Positions 42,746 to 55,058 of a DNA stretch of 64,000 bases are shown here, piece after piece (the first letter of the stretch is position 1; every line of letters begins with the position of its first letter). This DNA comes from Tetracladium setigerum (Eukaryota; Ascomycota; Leotiomycetes; Helotiales). Below the pieces are notes generated by a model. That model worked only from the letters and a program-made list of their open reading frames with translations, was not told the DNA's origin and did no database searches. Location of the stretch: positions 1,909,808 through 1,973,807 of the forward strand of contig PZJY01000007.1 of the NCBI GenBank assembly GCA_031472005.1, read 5' to 3'. The translations under genes were made by a program, and so were the position numbers.

Positions 42746-45589
42746 TTTGTGAAGTTTAGATGGTGGAAGAGGGGAGAATTCCGAGGCTGTTTTGGTTTTG
42801 ATTGAAAGGAAGGATGAGTTGATAGAATTGGACAGAAGGAGAGGAGAGGAAGAAAGTCAATTAAGTAGGAAGGCAAAAGACGGCAGGCAAGCTTGATTTG
42901 AATTGACCACTTACCGAAGTGGAGAATCCACTTCTGACTTTTGGTTCTTTTAAAACAGCATCGTCATCGTCATTGTTTGTTGGTGGTGACGATGGAGGGC
43001 GATCGGTCAGGCACAAGAGCTCCGATTGAGCGGGATGCAGATGCGGCTGCAGCTTGCACATGGCAATTGAAATGTCGATATCAACACCTACGTCAGCCAA
43101 GACACAGCACGTGCAAGCACTTGAATCATCACGTGTACTTCTGAGCAACCCCCAAGACTTATTTTATGAATATTGTACCTTAAAGATGTTTGAAGATCCT
43201 CGTCTTGGAGGACTGTTGATAGTAGCCTCCTTCGTAATATAAGGCAAGTCGATAGGTCACGTGATATTGATTTTGATTTGTAGCAAACCTTGGTAGTCCA
43301 AGCAAGAGTAAAACGAGTCTATGATCTTGCTCAAAGATTTCTAACAATAGCTCGGCAATTTTTCAGTCGTGCATCCGCAATACTTAAGCAATAGATACCT
43401 CAGGTGCGCTACTTACATACCGTGGTGCTTCTGTATAAATCGTCCATGCTACCAGTTTTTAGCTTACAAATGGAAGAATAAAATACATAATTTATTATAA
43501 AATGTCCTCGTTACTTCCATAAAGTAAGTTCGGGATATTCAGGAAGAACCGTTTGAGCATGGAATTCAGTCTGTACAACTGCCGAGTTTCTCAATGATAA
43601 CTGGCTCATGATAGCACTACCAGGACCACAGAGGGCAATAGAGGCCACGTCGCTGCTTTTGTCTGTGATATTACTTCAGATGTTGTGTACAGAAACCATT
43701 CACGGGTTTTATTGAAAGCATCGCAGCGAGCGAACAGCTTGAACTGGCTGTGCTGTCTTTCAAATTTGACGGCAGAGTCGCAGACTGGAAGTTAACTTGC
43801 TCATAACACAATTCTGCAAGATCTCTCTGATACGAGTGTTGGCAAGCCACTCATGTGCAAATTTTTGCTTGTCAGTCTTCCATGACTAATGTCAAGAAGC
43901 ACTGGCTGGTCACCGCCGGTTTTATTAGCCGCATATAATAATAGCCAGACACTGGCAATTCCGGGACAATCCCATCTTGTTGCTCCTGCCAAATAGAGAG
44001 CATACTCTGTTAGATTAGGCGTCAGCACTTCAGCCCTACACCAAACCAACCAATTGTGTGATGCAGTATTGAAGACAGTCGTATGCAAAGTGAGTCCTCC
44101 GTACGTAGATGGCGAAGGAAAATATCCCTGTTTTTACTTTTGAGGGGTAGGGCCCACTTTGCATGGTTTGTACAATACAATTTTTCACCGCTATATCTCC
44201 GTCCGGCATTCTATTGGAGCTCATTATGGTCCATATAAGCATAATTCAGCCTTATACGAGAACATGCCGGAGCTGATACATAAAACATACCGGAGTTGAG
44301 CTACTTTCCGGCTAGCCTTATTTTAGTAATCACAGGCCTCGCTTGTTCAGAATTGATTTCCTCCTCCCATTGGCTCAAAGGTACGAAGAAATCCAAAAGA
44401 GGAAAGGTCAACATCTTCCACCTGCCACAACGGCTGAGGCTTTTCGCTAAATCCCGCTTCCCCTGACTTAACGTCTTCGGGCCAAGAAACTCTAAATTAT
44501 TACTCTCTGTCGAGAAACTTGCATCGTTCGCACTTGAGATTGGTACTGATTAAAGCAAGTTATCAAAAGCGAAATATCCTCTTTCCCTACTTGTCAGAAC
44601 CACCATATTTTGGTAGACCTATTGCTTGAGGTATTTAACTGCAATGCTAGTCAAGCATTCTTCGTTGAGCACTAGTAATTCAATCCTTGGGAGAAGTTAT
44701 AGAAAGCATATCTTAATTTCGCTTAGTATTACTCTTTTCTGTCGACAAATACTGGACTTATGGCCCCCAAATAATATGTCTTCAGCCTGCTATGACTCGA
44801 AACCTCCGAGGTAGGCTTTTCTCCAGTCGAATGACCTACTTCGGACCAACCCAATAAACGTTGTTTTTTTTGGTCTATGCGACTGCCAGAGAGTTTCAGT
44901 GTCTCTACCGAATCATCAATCATTCTTCGATTCAATAATACTCTGTTTCGCTATTGAGTAACAAGCCTGGAAAACCGCGGAGACAGAGTACCAAGACCGT
45001 ATCCACTTGAAGAGCGGCTATTGAAGCACGAGGATTATATAATTTGCATTGCTCAACGCACGCACTCAATTAAGCTTCCAAAATAAGTCTTGCTTCCGTG
45101 TAAGGCTTAGGTGGCCCGCTCATTTTGGGGGCGAAAGGAGCCGCTTTGGTCGTATATCGTCCTGTGAATAGGGGCGGAAAATCTCAAGCCTATGCCTTCA
45201 ATTATCCCGTTGTTTTTAACGACGAAGATGGTGGACAAGATAATATGGGAATGGGCGTGGTTGGTCGCTTTACGAGTGTGTATTGCCCGTCAATGCTAAT
45301 TACACATGGTTGGCAAGAGCGCCGGACGTGATGCCCCAAAACACGAAAAGGCAGCTGGTCGAGGAGCAGACATTGCTTACAACAGTTGTAGTAAGACTGA
45401 TGTATGGTTTATTGAATTTGATTGCTGAAGATAATATTGCCACCAGATGACAGTACTGCCCCACACTTGGTGAAGGGGTAAAAATATATAAGGACGGAGT
45501 CATCACCTCCCATTCCTTCCTTCATCATTCTTCCCAGCAAGTTCAGTTCAGAACCAGCTCTCGCACTTATACTATCAATACGGCCCAAA
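42746..45589. other. Long intergenic region, no gene seen
   Basis: About 2.8 kb with only scattered short ORFs on both strands. Nothing resembles a known protein, tRNA or transposon. The right end holds the promoter of the Con-13-like gene. Confidence 0.5.
45484..45492 (+). promoter_or_regulatory. Candidate TATA element, Con-13-like gene
   Basis: ATATATAAG about 100 bp upstream of the ATG at 45590, a usual distance for fungal TATA-dependent genes. Confidence 0.45.
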
Positions 45590-46729
45590 ATGCATCTTTC
45601 ACTCTTCTCCGGGAATCTTCTCCCTATCTCCTTCACTCTATTCTCTCTTGTCAATGCAGCACTTGATCACCCAGCCCTCACCCCATCCGCCCCATCGAAC
45701 TTCCTTCCTGACCTTCGAGATCGTCTTAACCCTACAAAGGTTCAAAGCGTAAATGCTTGGGGTGAAGGATGGATCCCAGAGGCATGTTATCGCGAGACGG
45801 TCAGCCGTGGATTCAGTCCCTGGAACGTTGAAGTGCGAAATATCAAGTTTGCCGACTGCGACAGAGAGTGGGCGGTCTGCAGGATCAACAGTATAAACAA
45901 AGACTGGGCTGCTATTACTGAAGTGAGTTAATTCTGTTCCAAATTACATCGCATTCAATAAGAATTCGCAACTCTATCTTGGATGTGTGCTTTCAAGATG
46001 GTAGCTATGAATCGTGAATGGATTTTGGCTGACTTGCTGCAGGTCTTGAGCCGAATTCCAGTGGGTATGCGTCAATACGCAGGCAATGTCTTGGTTGTAC
46101 CAGATGGCCCCCCTGGTTCCGGGTGCGCAACTGTCGGTGCTGGCCCTATTGTAATCACGACGGCGACATGTTTTGTCAATGATGTTCTCTTGCATGAGCT
46201 TACCCATGTCTTGGACTATTGGGCGTTGCAGGACCTGATTGTTCAGAATGGCCTACCACGGGACACGCAGTCTTACAGTAGTACTTGGATGTGAGTAAAT
46301 CAGCCATACATTCACATAAAGCCCAAAGTTCCTCGATCCAGTTTACTAATCCTAGAATGGCGTAGGTGGATTGAAGCATACTATCGAGACTCCCATGTTG
46401 TCACTCAATATGCAACCTCGAGTCAATTGGAGAACTTTGCAGAAGTCGCGGTTTTTGCTACGAGCGACCGTTTAACTCCTGGGGGAGTCAGCACATATAT
46501 TGGCTCCCGCAAAGAATTGGTTAATGACCAAATTGGAAACTGGAGAGTGACCATGGAACCGCATATTTGGACTAGCACTGGACTTTGCACAAACGCGAAG
46601 AAAGATACGACTAGAGCTGTAGCCAAGGGTACTGGTTTGCGAAGACGTGGCGAACGGGTTATTACTGAAACGCTGCCATTTACGTTCCCAGTTTACAACG
46701 GGCCAAGTAATAAAAATGCGACAGGCTAG
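45590..46729 (+). CDS. Con-13-like secreted protein with HExxH motif
   Basis: Three exons (45590-45922, 46043-46290, 46366-46729) sum to 314 residues. An N-terminal signal peptide is visible (hydrophobic ISFTLFSLVNAA, residues ~13-24). The block KVQSVNAWGEGWIPEACYRE, spaced cysteines (DCDREWAVC) and a later HELTHVLDY match the fungal conidiation-specific protein Con-13 family. HELTH fits the HExxH zinc pattern, so a metallopeptidase-like fold is possible but unproven. Downstream, NFAEVAVFA supplies a conserved Glu at the position where a third ligand might lie. The C-terminal tail is basic with dibasic sites. Confidence 0.75.
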
Positions 46730-47084
46730 GTATATAGTTCAGGGGGTTCCTAAGTAGCGTTAGAAGTGCTATTGCAACAAGAGAGCATTTTGATGAATAA
46801 GATAGTGTTGCTTACAAAAATGTGGAATTGGCTGCTAATCAGTGTGAAAATTTATACTTGACAGACTCATTTGTCTTGTGAGCCGTTACTCGGTCCTCGC
46901 GTATTTGGTGGTCATTTGTCGTTCCACCCAAGGTCTCGACGTTCTAAAGACGTGCATTGGTCTGTGTAAATTAACCCACATTATTTAAGAAGCTAAGCCG
47001 TATATTTCTATCATTGGCAGTGAATTATTTCTGATAGGATCCGTTGAGTAGAAGCTAGCACCACAGTTCGTACTATCCACCTCT
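46730..47084. other. Convergent intergenic region
   Basis: About 355 bp between convergent genes; no gene or clear motif. Confidence 0.5.
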
Positions 47085-49880
47085 TCACAGACCTTTCCAC
47101 AGAAAGTTTGTTTCAAGTTCTAGTTCTTTCGACATCACCTCATCCGCGGGATTGGCACTTCTCGACACAATAATTCGGAAGGTACCCTTCTCCGCCAGCC
47201 ACTGCTCATGCTCCTCACTCCAGTAAGAAAGTGCATACTTGTCCAATTTAATCTCTGCTGTCACCGTCTTTCCTGCTGATATGAATACTTTTGTAAACCC
47301 TTTCAGCTCCTTTCGGGGCCGATCAGAGTCACAGGAAACATCTTGAATATAGATTTGCACCGTTTCCAAACCATCTCGTGAGCCCGAGTTTTGCACGTCA
47401 GCACTCACAACAAAACTTTTGCAGCCACCCTCATCCAGTTTGATTGATTCGGGGGCCTGCAAGTTTGAGTAATCGAACTTGGTATATGATAGGCCGTATC
47501 CAAAGTAAAATAGAGGATTCGTCTTCAGCTTCTCATAGTATCGGTACCCAAGGAAAACACCTTCACCATACATTATCTCCCTTTGACCTTTTCCAAAGTT
47601 CAAGAAAGCTGGGGTGTCTTCGAGACGCTTAGGGAAGGTTATTGATAGGCGACCGCTCGGATTGACTTTGCCGAACAATACATCTGCAATCGCATTGCCT
47701 GTCTCCTGTCCACCGAACCAAGCGTGCAAAAGAGTGGGTGCTTGGTCAATCCATGGCATGGTAATGGGACATCCTGATTGAGTGATGACAACCTTTAAAG
47801 CGTCAGCATTGATAGAATATAGCAAAACTGGCAAGATGAACAAACAGTGTTGGGATTTGCGCGCACAACTTGTTCGATCAAGTTGTCAATGGCCGGCGGA
47901 AGGCTCAAACTCTCCCTGTCAATCGATTCGCTTTCATAGTCAGAATTGAGACCTGCAATAATTATAGGCACATCAACTTTTCGCGCTAGCTCAATAGCTT
48001 CTGCGAGAGCTGCAGCTGGATCCAACTTTTCGCAACACCCAATTCGTAAGCCACCCGCCATCTGTGCTCCAACTCCAGACTCAACAGATTCATTCCTGAG
48101 TACAATGGTAAGTTGGTATTGCTTCCCACGCTCAACATTTGTATCTGCCAAGACCTCCATACTTGCTTGATTGAACATTGGGGTTTGTAGGGTTTTCGGT
48201 GGGTGGCTTGTGAATAGATCGATCACTTCATTATCATCAACATAAAACTTGCCTTTTCCAATGACGCAGAGCCCAAATTGGATGGTTGTTGTTTTGGGCG
48301 CGGTATAAGTAGTACGAACACGAAGCCAGTAGGCTCCGGGGACCCCTTGAGGCAGGCAATCTGCAAAGTACATTTGGGCTTGCGTTGTTGTCAAAGCGTG
48401 GATGGGATCTTGTTCTGGCCTCGTTTGTGGATCTTCATGGAACCACTCTAAAAGATATCCCTCATTCTGAGTACCAGGCACAGAGATATCCTTTGACAAC
48501 AATGGGGTGAAGAGATGATCTAGAAATTTAGTTAGCCTGTACTGTACTGTTCCAAAGTTGAGCCGGGATTGGCGTCCAATGGAACCTACTATATGACCCT
48601 ATTGCCACTTTTACCTTATCAATACCAACAACCTCAGTGATTGCATCTAGTGGGGTGCTGATGTAGTGAGGTACAAGATCAGCCGAGCCTCCTCCGCTTA
48701 CAGCTGGAAAGTAAATAGCTGATCCAATCAATCCATATGTGCAACTAGACGAAGCATCGAGCGGCAAAATAGATTTCTCATTCTTCAGAAGAACGATAGA
48801 TTCGCTGGCAACTCGTCGACAAGCTTCTCGCTTCAGAGGGGTATCCCCTTTCTGCCCATTTTTTTGTATCTCCAGTGCTGGTCGAACTTTATTGATGAGA
48901 TTGAGCAAATTGCGAACTCTTTCATTCAATGTTGTTTCCTTCACTTTGCGGCACATTTGAGCCCAGAGCAACAACCCAGATCTCCACTTTGAAGGACCAG
49001 GCATCTCGAGGTCGAGTCCAGCATTAATCGCTTCCGATGTGCTGTAGGTTCCAAACCAATCGCTCATCACCAGCCCATCCCATCCCCAATCACCACGCAG
49101 AACTTTCTCAATCAACCACGAATCCTCGCTGTTATGAACCCCGTTGATTCGGTGGTAGCCAGTCATGAAAGCCCACGGATTGGAGTTCTTAACGGCAATT
49201 TGAAAGGGAAGCATATGTGTTTCTCTCAGCGTTCTCTCACTGACCCTGATGGAATCCTCGATGGACATGGTCGATTGGTCGTGTGCGGCATAGTGCTTGA
49301 TGCAGGCAGCCACTCCACCTTCTTGGACTCCGTTGATGTAACCAGAAGCCATTGTTCCGCTGAGAATAGGGTCTTCGCCAAAAGCTTCGAATCCTCTCCC
49401 AATGAGGGGAGATCTCTGAAGGCATACAGTTGGCCCAAGCAGTACCTGGCAGCCCTTTTCTCTAGCTTCAGTGGCAATAATATCGCCCACAGTATGCATT
49501 AATTCAGTATTGAAGGTAGCACCCATAGCCGTAGCCGAGGGAAAGAGGCAGCCTTTGGGCTGGCAAGAAGAATGGTGTTAGCATGTTCATTGGGACCTTG
49601 ATGGACAATGTAATACATACTCCATTGAAGAAAGCAGTACCTCTAACGCCATGTGGCCCATCCGACGTCTATTGATTGAATGTATCAGCTCATGCTAGCC
49701 ATTAACAGTACAGATGTTACTAAGCCCGTGACATACCGTGATAGATGGAATGTTTAGTCGCTCAATAGAATGAGTAGCCCAAGTGTCCTTCCCAGCAAGG
49801 AGTTGGACTTTCTCTTCTAGAGTCAGGTCATTGATGGCTCTAGCCACATCAATCGGATCAGGCAATGTAGGTGAACTCAT
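47085..49880 (-). CDS. GH3 beta-glucosidase with PA14 insert, intracellular type
   Basis: Five exons (49880-49737, 49668-49621, 49559-48586, 48536-47846, 47792-47085) sum to 854 residues. Hydrolyses terminal beta-glucosyl residues of oligosaccharides. TTSDGPHGVRGTAFFNG, EAFGEDPILSG and CIKHYAAHDQ lead to the nucleophile aspartate in GLVMSDWFGTYS (about Asp231). A PA14 domain sits between the two catalytic lobes (about residues 390-560; YFADCLP, YWLRVRTTYT, GKFYVDDNEVID). SIDRESLSLP marks the acid/base region, and a fibronectin-III-like C-terminus ends the protein. There is no signal peptide. The fourth intron is well defined; the third (about 48537-48585) has weak splice sites. Confidence 0.92.
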
Positions 49881-49940
49881 TTTCAAACGAACAAGTTGCG
49901 AGCTGCCAGGAAAGCACTACTTTGTGGTCCAGGTTCGGAC

Positions 49941-49947
49941 TTTATAT
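49941..49947 (-). promoter_or_regulatory. Candidate TATA element, GH3 gene
   Basis: ATATAAA on the minus strand, about 61-67 bp upstream of the GH3 ATG at 49880. Confidence 0.4.
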
Positions 49948-50081
49948 TTGAGCCGTATTCTCAAGTCAATGCTTCCCCTTGATCATGATTCATACGTCGG
50001 CAATCTTTGAGATTTTCCGGGGGAATACTCATGAGATGATGAGGGGATCCGCATTTATGCCATGGGGAAATTCAGTGTCCT

Positions 50082-50094
50082 CCGGTAAAATCGG
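50082..50094. promoter_or_regulatory. CCG-N7-CGG inverted triplets upstream of GH3
   Basis: Paired CCG and CGG triplets with a 7-bp spacer, about 200 bp upstream of the GH3 start. Zn2Cys6 dimers bind such pairs, and a Zn2Cys6 gene is adjacent. A single short occurrence can easily be chance. Confidence 0.25.
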
Positions 50095-50461
50095 CAGCCC
50101 CACGCGACTTACCTGTACCGCTAGGGTGTCACACCAATCACTGTCATTTTGATGATTAAAAACACTGCAAGAATACTTTCCCCACAAAACTGGTCTACTA
50201 ACCCGGGAGGATTGAATCAACCAGGGATTGATCATGGATACCCCGCGAAACGGTTGGTTAAGTTCGACTTGTTTTGATCCTGCCTTCTTGTAAAGAAATA
50301 TTACTATTAAAATGAGATAAGGACAACTTGGAAAAGTAGATTTTTAATGTTACTGGGTTGGATAATTGGGCCTTCCATTGGGATCTTTGCTATGAGCGAC
50401 AAGAAGGTCCAAGTACGGTCTTCAAATTTACTCGTCGAGAACATTTGACATATGTCTCCAG

Positions 50462-52347
50462 CTAGAAACTCATATCCTGATCCAATACATCTGATGCTTT
50501 TGAATCCAAGCGTACCACCATATCAATCAAGCGCATGGCACATTGATTTGCCTGAGACTTGACCACATCGTTTTCTGCGCCATGTGCTAGTTCCAGCAAC
50601 ATGCTACCGACTCTTCTAATCTTCTCAGCCTAATCCGATGAACTTGTGTAAGCGAGTGAACGTTGTTAAAAGAGACATTGTATAGCCCTCCTTGGAACTA
50701 CTTACGCAATGCTCCCCATCCGTTTTGAGATGTAGAAATGGAACACTCTCGAGGACGTTCAGGAAATCTTGAGCTAACTCGATCTGCCTAGTGGCAAGGG
50801 TCAAGGGCTCCGCGTTCAAACCCATAATCTCGGTCATATTACACTGAATTGCGTAGTTCAGAACCATTGATTTTATGCTGTGAAGAGTAACAAGATAACT
50901 GGTCCGTTGCCGCTGCAAAGCGTTAAACAAGTGCCGCTTTGCGTTTTGGTTAATATCGAGGCATGGCTCTACAGGCGATTCGACCAAAGCAGGAAGATTG
51001 TTTGCTGAGGTGATCATCTCAAAGTATGCTTGTGATATCTTTGCAACACTTTCACGATTAGCTTCCATCGCGGTAAATGGGTCTAAAGTCCTCTTGGAAT
51101 GTATTTCCATGCCTCGAATGACCTGCGCAGCTATGGCCCATAGCCGACGAATGACGTGGAACCCCTCCAAAAGACGGTTCTCTATCTCAGCACTATTGGA
51201 TTGCGCTTCGTAGTCGAAAAGTGGCACAAAGGATCGCGAATGTGCTTCGAGGGTAAGTCCTGGCTCAAAGAGGGTTTCGTGGATGGTTATAGGACGGCTC
51301 TTCATAACCAAGGCCGTTTTGTCGCAGACATAGAGCTGCCAGAAGGCATTACGCAGGAGAGTCTCCTCCAGAGCGTCCCGCCTTTCAAGCGAGCGTTCAT
51401 CGTAGAGTCGCATCTTCATCGCGATGAGACCAGCTTCACTCAGAATGTGGAAAGCCACTCCCACATTGCCTGTGGCTGTTTGAATGGCCGATGATAGCAA
51501 CAATCGGATTGCAAGGGATGAGGAGTTTGGATGTTCGATATCGTAGTCCTCATAAATCCGGAGGGTCTCTCGTGCTGCTCGGAGAAATAGCGGTGCAGCA
51601 AGGTGTCTCTTGGGAAGAAGAGAATCGGGGACGTTGTATGCTACGGATGTGCATAGTGCTGTGATAAGGGTAATGTTTCTGAGTGCCCCAATTCGCCCCC
51701 TCTCATCATCAGCAGCAAAACATCGCGAGATCTGTGCCTGGTCTTCTGTGGAATTCTCCACACCCGAGATTGAGACAAAGAAACGACGAACCGTCTCACG
51801 AAGTGTTGGCTCATGACAAATAGGCGCTGAGCCAAAAACGTACCGGGTGTATAAGAGAATACATTGATCCGCGAACGAAGCTGATGTCTCTGGCGAGATG
51901 ACAGCTAGCAAGCCTACTAAGAGGTTTAAATGTATATTGATCGCAGCTTGCGTTTGATTTTCCGGGGTTGCGAATAGGTAGTCTGCAGTAACGATGCTGG
52001 ATTGTGGACTGCTAGGGGTTGCAAACCAGGAGAAGTTCGTCACAGAGGGTAGTGCTGGGCTCTCAACTTCCGCAGAAGAATCAGTGGCCGCATATGGTGA
52101 GCCAAGTGAATGTGAATGTTCACTTGGGCGAGTTTCTTGTTGTGATTTGAGTGGTTTTGGGCCCCGTTTCTTTGGAGGCGAGTACTGACAAGCCGTTTCT
52201 GCTGCATAACAATTTCTACAAGTCGGCAATCCGTCACACTTTTTCAAGCAACGGTTTAGTAAATGGAAGTTTGACCGCGCTCAGACCGACGGTACTCACC
52301 TTGACTTTACGGCGACGACAGAGCCTACATGCTTGTCTTGAAGTCAT
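50462..52347 (-). CDS. Zn2Cys6 transcription factor inside the glycosidase cluster
   Basis: Three exons (52347-52300, 52238-50706, 50629-50462) give 582 residues. The first exon is only 48 nt and encodes MTSRQACRLCRRRKVK; joined to the second it makes the full cluster C-x2-C-x6-C-x5-C-x2-C-x6-C at the extreme N-terminus. A Pro/Lys linker (PPKKRGPKPLK) follows. The fungal-specific factor domain occupies about residues 130-420, with LLRNAFWQLYVCDKTALVM. The last exon was recovered from a GTAAGT donor and TTAG acceptor. The factor lies between the GH3 gene (same strand) and the GH1 gene (divergent), so control of the local glycosidases is plausible but unproven. Confidence 0.9.
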
Positions 52348-53323
52348 TGAAGCTGTCAAGAAATGGCGGAGTATTACGGCAATGATAGATTCGAGTACGG
52401 AGTAGAGGTCGGGCAATTAGGGGTTGCATGATTTTTCTCTGGGGTAAGTGTTTGTTTTGATCTGTTGCAAATGGGACTATCCCGAGAGATTCGGTCTAAA
52501 CTGAATCCACAGATCCGCCGAGCTGTATACGAAATTCCGAAGCCACAGCTGGCAAGATCTGAGACTGCCAAGCCTTAATCCGAACTTGCCTATACGATGC
52601 ACACCCATATTACGGTATCTGACTTGTATTCGAGCCTGCAGCCACTGAGAACTACGGTGCGTAAATTTCATTCGCGTCTAGTGTGCCGTATGTGGAGATT
52701 ATAAAGGATTATCACGGAGAATACGCATTGTGTTGGAGGCGTCTCCCGTGACCTTCGGACTTCGTACGCATCCAAGGTTGTGTGCGGGGTAAATACGAAG
52801 GAGACGCGGAAGTTTTATATTACATAAGGTAATCCTCAACCTCGCTTCCTCTCTGTCCACGTGATTCTAGATGTAAAGCGCAGGTCCGAACGACCAGAGA
52901 CTCTTGGCAGATTATAGGCATAGGTAATTCTACGTTGAATGTAAAAGTAGATCTTATGTCAAAGTAGAATAGGGAGAACAGAAAATTAGTGCACCCAATT
53001 AGCCTGGCACTTTCATGTCAAATGTCTCCATATTGTTTTCTGCTGTCCACCAAGTTCCTCCCTGCCCCACTGATACGGCAAAATCATTCGTGGATATCGG
53101 TGAATTTCAAATATCTTGCAATCGTAGATTCTCCATCACGTTGCTTCCCTCGAGGTTGGACAGGAAGTGGGGGATCTTCAATGGCACCTTTCCATATATA
53201 AAGTTCCCCTTTCGACACTTCATTCATTCCTTTTTCCAAATTCTTTATTTCATCGATCATTGACAAGAAGCAATCCTTCAAATACAACAATTACTACATC
53301 CTCACTCCTGCATATCCGTCAAA
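52348..53323. other. Divergent promoter region (regulator / GH1)
   Basis: About 980 bp between divergent starts with no supported gene. It contains the GH1 TATA element and several isolated CGG triplets without a convincing pairing. Confidence 0.5.
53196..53203 (+). promoter_or_regulatory. TATA box, GH1 gene
   Basis: TATATAAA about 120-128 bp upstream of the ATG at 53324. Confidence 0.55.
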
Positions 53324-55058
53324 ATGGCTTTTCACAACGTTGCGGGGACTTCCAAAGGACTTCCCTCCGACTTTGAGTGGGGCTTTGCAACAGCTTCCTA
53401 TCAGATTGAAGGCGGCGTCAATGAAGGCGGACGGGGCCCTAGCATCTGGGATACCTTCACCCATTTGGAACCTTCTCGTACAAACGGAGCCAATGGTGAT
53501 GTTGCCTGTGACCACTATCACCGATATGAGGAGGATCTTGATCTTCTCGTCAAGTACGGTGCTAAAGCTTATCGATTTTCGTTGGCATGGTCGCGCATCA
53601 TCCCTGTTGGCGGACGAGATGATCCCATCAACGAGGCTGGCATTACATTTTACAATAATCTCATCGACGGGCTACTCGCGAGAGGCATCAAGCCCTGGAT
53701 AACTTTGTATCATTGGGACCTTCCACAGGGGCTCCAAGATCGGTACGGTGGTTGGTTGAACAAAGACGAGATCCAGAAGGATTTTGAGCGCTACGCAAGA
53801 GTTTGCTATGAAAGGTTCGGTGACAGGGTCAAGAATTGGATCACGATCAATGAGCCATGGGTTGTCTCCATTCATGTGAGTAGCCAAGCTTTTATCTGAA
53901 TCGTATCAGCTCATTTACCACTTATTTGGGCGACGCATCTTGCTCTGGGAGAGGTTCAAACCGAAGAATTAAAAAGCTAACTTGAATTCAGGGATATGCA
54001 AAGGGAACTGATGCTCCTGGTCGCAGTAGCACCAATAAAGACAGCACAGAGGGTGACTCGACAACTGAGCTTTGGACTGTTGGCCATTCCCTCATCTTGG
54101 CACATGCGAGAGCGGCAAGATTGTATCACAAGGAGTTCAAATCCAGCCAAGGAGGCTCTGTTGGTGTGGCCATCAGTGGCGACTTTTTCTATCCGTGGGA
54201 TCCCCAGGACCCCAAAGACCAGGAAGCGGCTGAGACAAGAATGCTATTTTGGCAAGGCTGGTTTGCCCACCCCATGTTGTATGTAGCCACTGGCTCGGCA
54301 CCGTTTGGTTGATCTCTGGGCTCGAATTTCCCCTGAAAGCACAAGTTCACTAACATAGTACCACTTTCAGCCTTGCACAGGACTATCCAAAGGTCATGCG
54401 TGATCAACTTGGAGACCGCCTTCCTACTTTTACGGAAGCTGATTTCGCGCTGTTGCGCGAATCCGAGCCCGACTTCTACGGTATGAACTACTACACCTCT
54501 CAATTTGCGCGTCATCGCACGACCCCAGCGCTGGATACGGACTATACGGGTAATGTGGAGGATTTGACTGAGAACAAGGCCGGCGAGTCGATCGGTGAGC
54601 TGAGTGGTATGTATTGGTTGCGCACCGTGCCCCAGGGTTTCCGAAACCATCTTGTCAGACATTACAAAATGTACGGCAAGCCCATCTACGTTACAGAAAA
54701 TGGTTGCCCCTGCCCGGGCGAGGAGAAGATGACTAGGGAAGAGTGTGTCAAGGATACGTTCCGTCAGCAGTACTTCATTGACCACTTGGATGCTATTGGT
54801 CAGGCGAGGCAGGATGGGGCTGAGATCAATGGATATTTTGCCTGGTCGTTGATGGATAACTTAGGTGAGTCCCTTGATTATATGGACGATACGTTCGATA
54901 TCGTAATTTTCATAATACTAATCTTGCTACCAGAATGGACTGAGGGGTATGGACCTAGGTTCGGTGTGACACACACAGACTACAACACACTGGAGAGAAC
55001 ACCCAAGCAGTCTGCGTTGATGCTTCGAGGTATGATTGAGGAAAGAATTAGAGTATAG
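53324..55058 (+). CDS. GH1 beta-glucosidase, intracellular
   Basis: Four exons (53324-53875, 53992-54278, 54371-54864, 54934-55058) give 485 residues, the usual GH1 length. Hydrolyses cellobiose-type beta-glucosides. FEWGFATASYQIEGG is the N-terminal signature (aglycone/glycone site). The acid/base glutamate is in TINEPW (Glu177) and the nucleophile is in YVTENGC (about Glu389). NGYFAWSLMDNLEWTEGY spans the last intron and carries the conserved substrate-binding Trp and Glu. No signal peptide, so cytosolic action on imported oligosaccharides is likely. The gene is divergent from the Zn2Cys6 gene. Confidence 0.95.

Larger units (their letters stand above)
49881..50461. other. Intergenic: GH3 promoter and regulator 3' end
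   Basis: About 580 bp. It holds the promoter of the minus-strand GH3 gene (with TTTATAT at 49941-49947, TATA-like on the minus strand) and the 3' end of the Zn2Cys6 gene. A CCG-N7-CGG arrangement is at 50082-50094. No gene is seen. Confidence 0.5.

Noticed and set aside
52348..53323. CGG-N11-CCG (CLR-type) site in the promoter between the regulator and GH1
   Set aside because: Several CGG triplets are present but I found none correctly paired.
53384..53400. TTTGCAACAG in the GH1 gene as another array-motif copy
   Set aside because: Only about 8 bases match and they encode the conserved FATASYQ block of GH1; coincidence.
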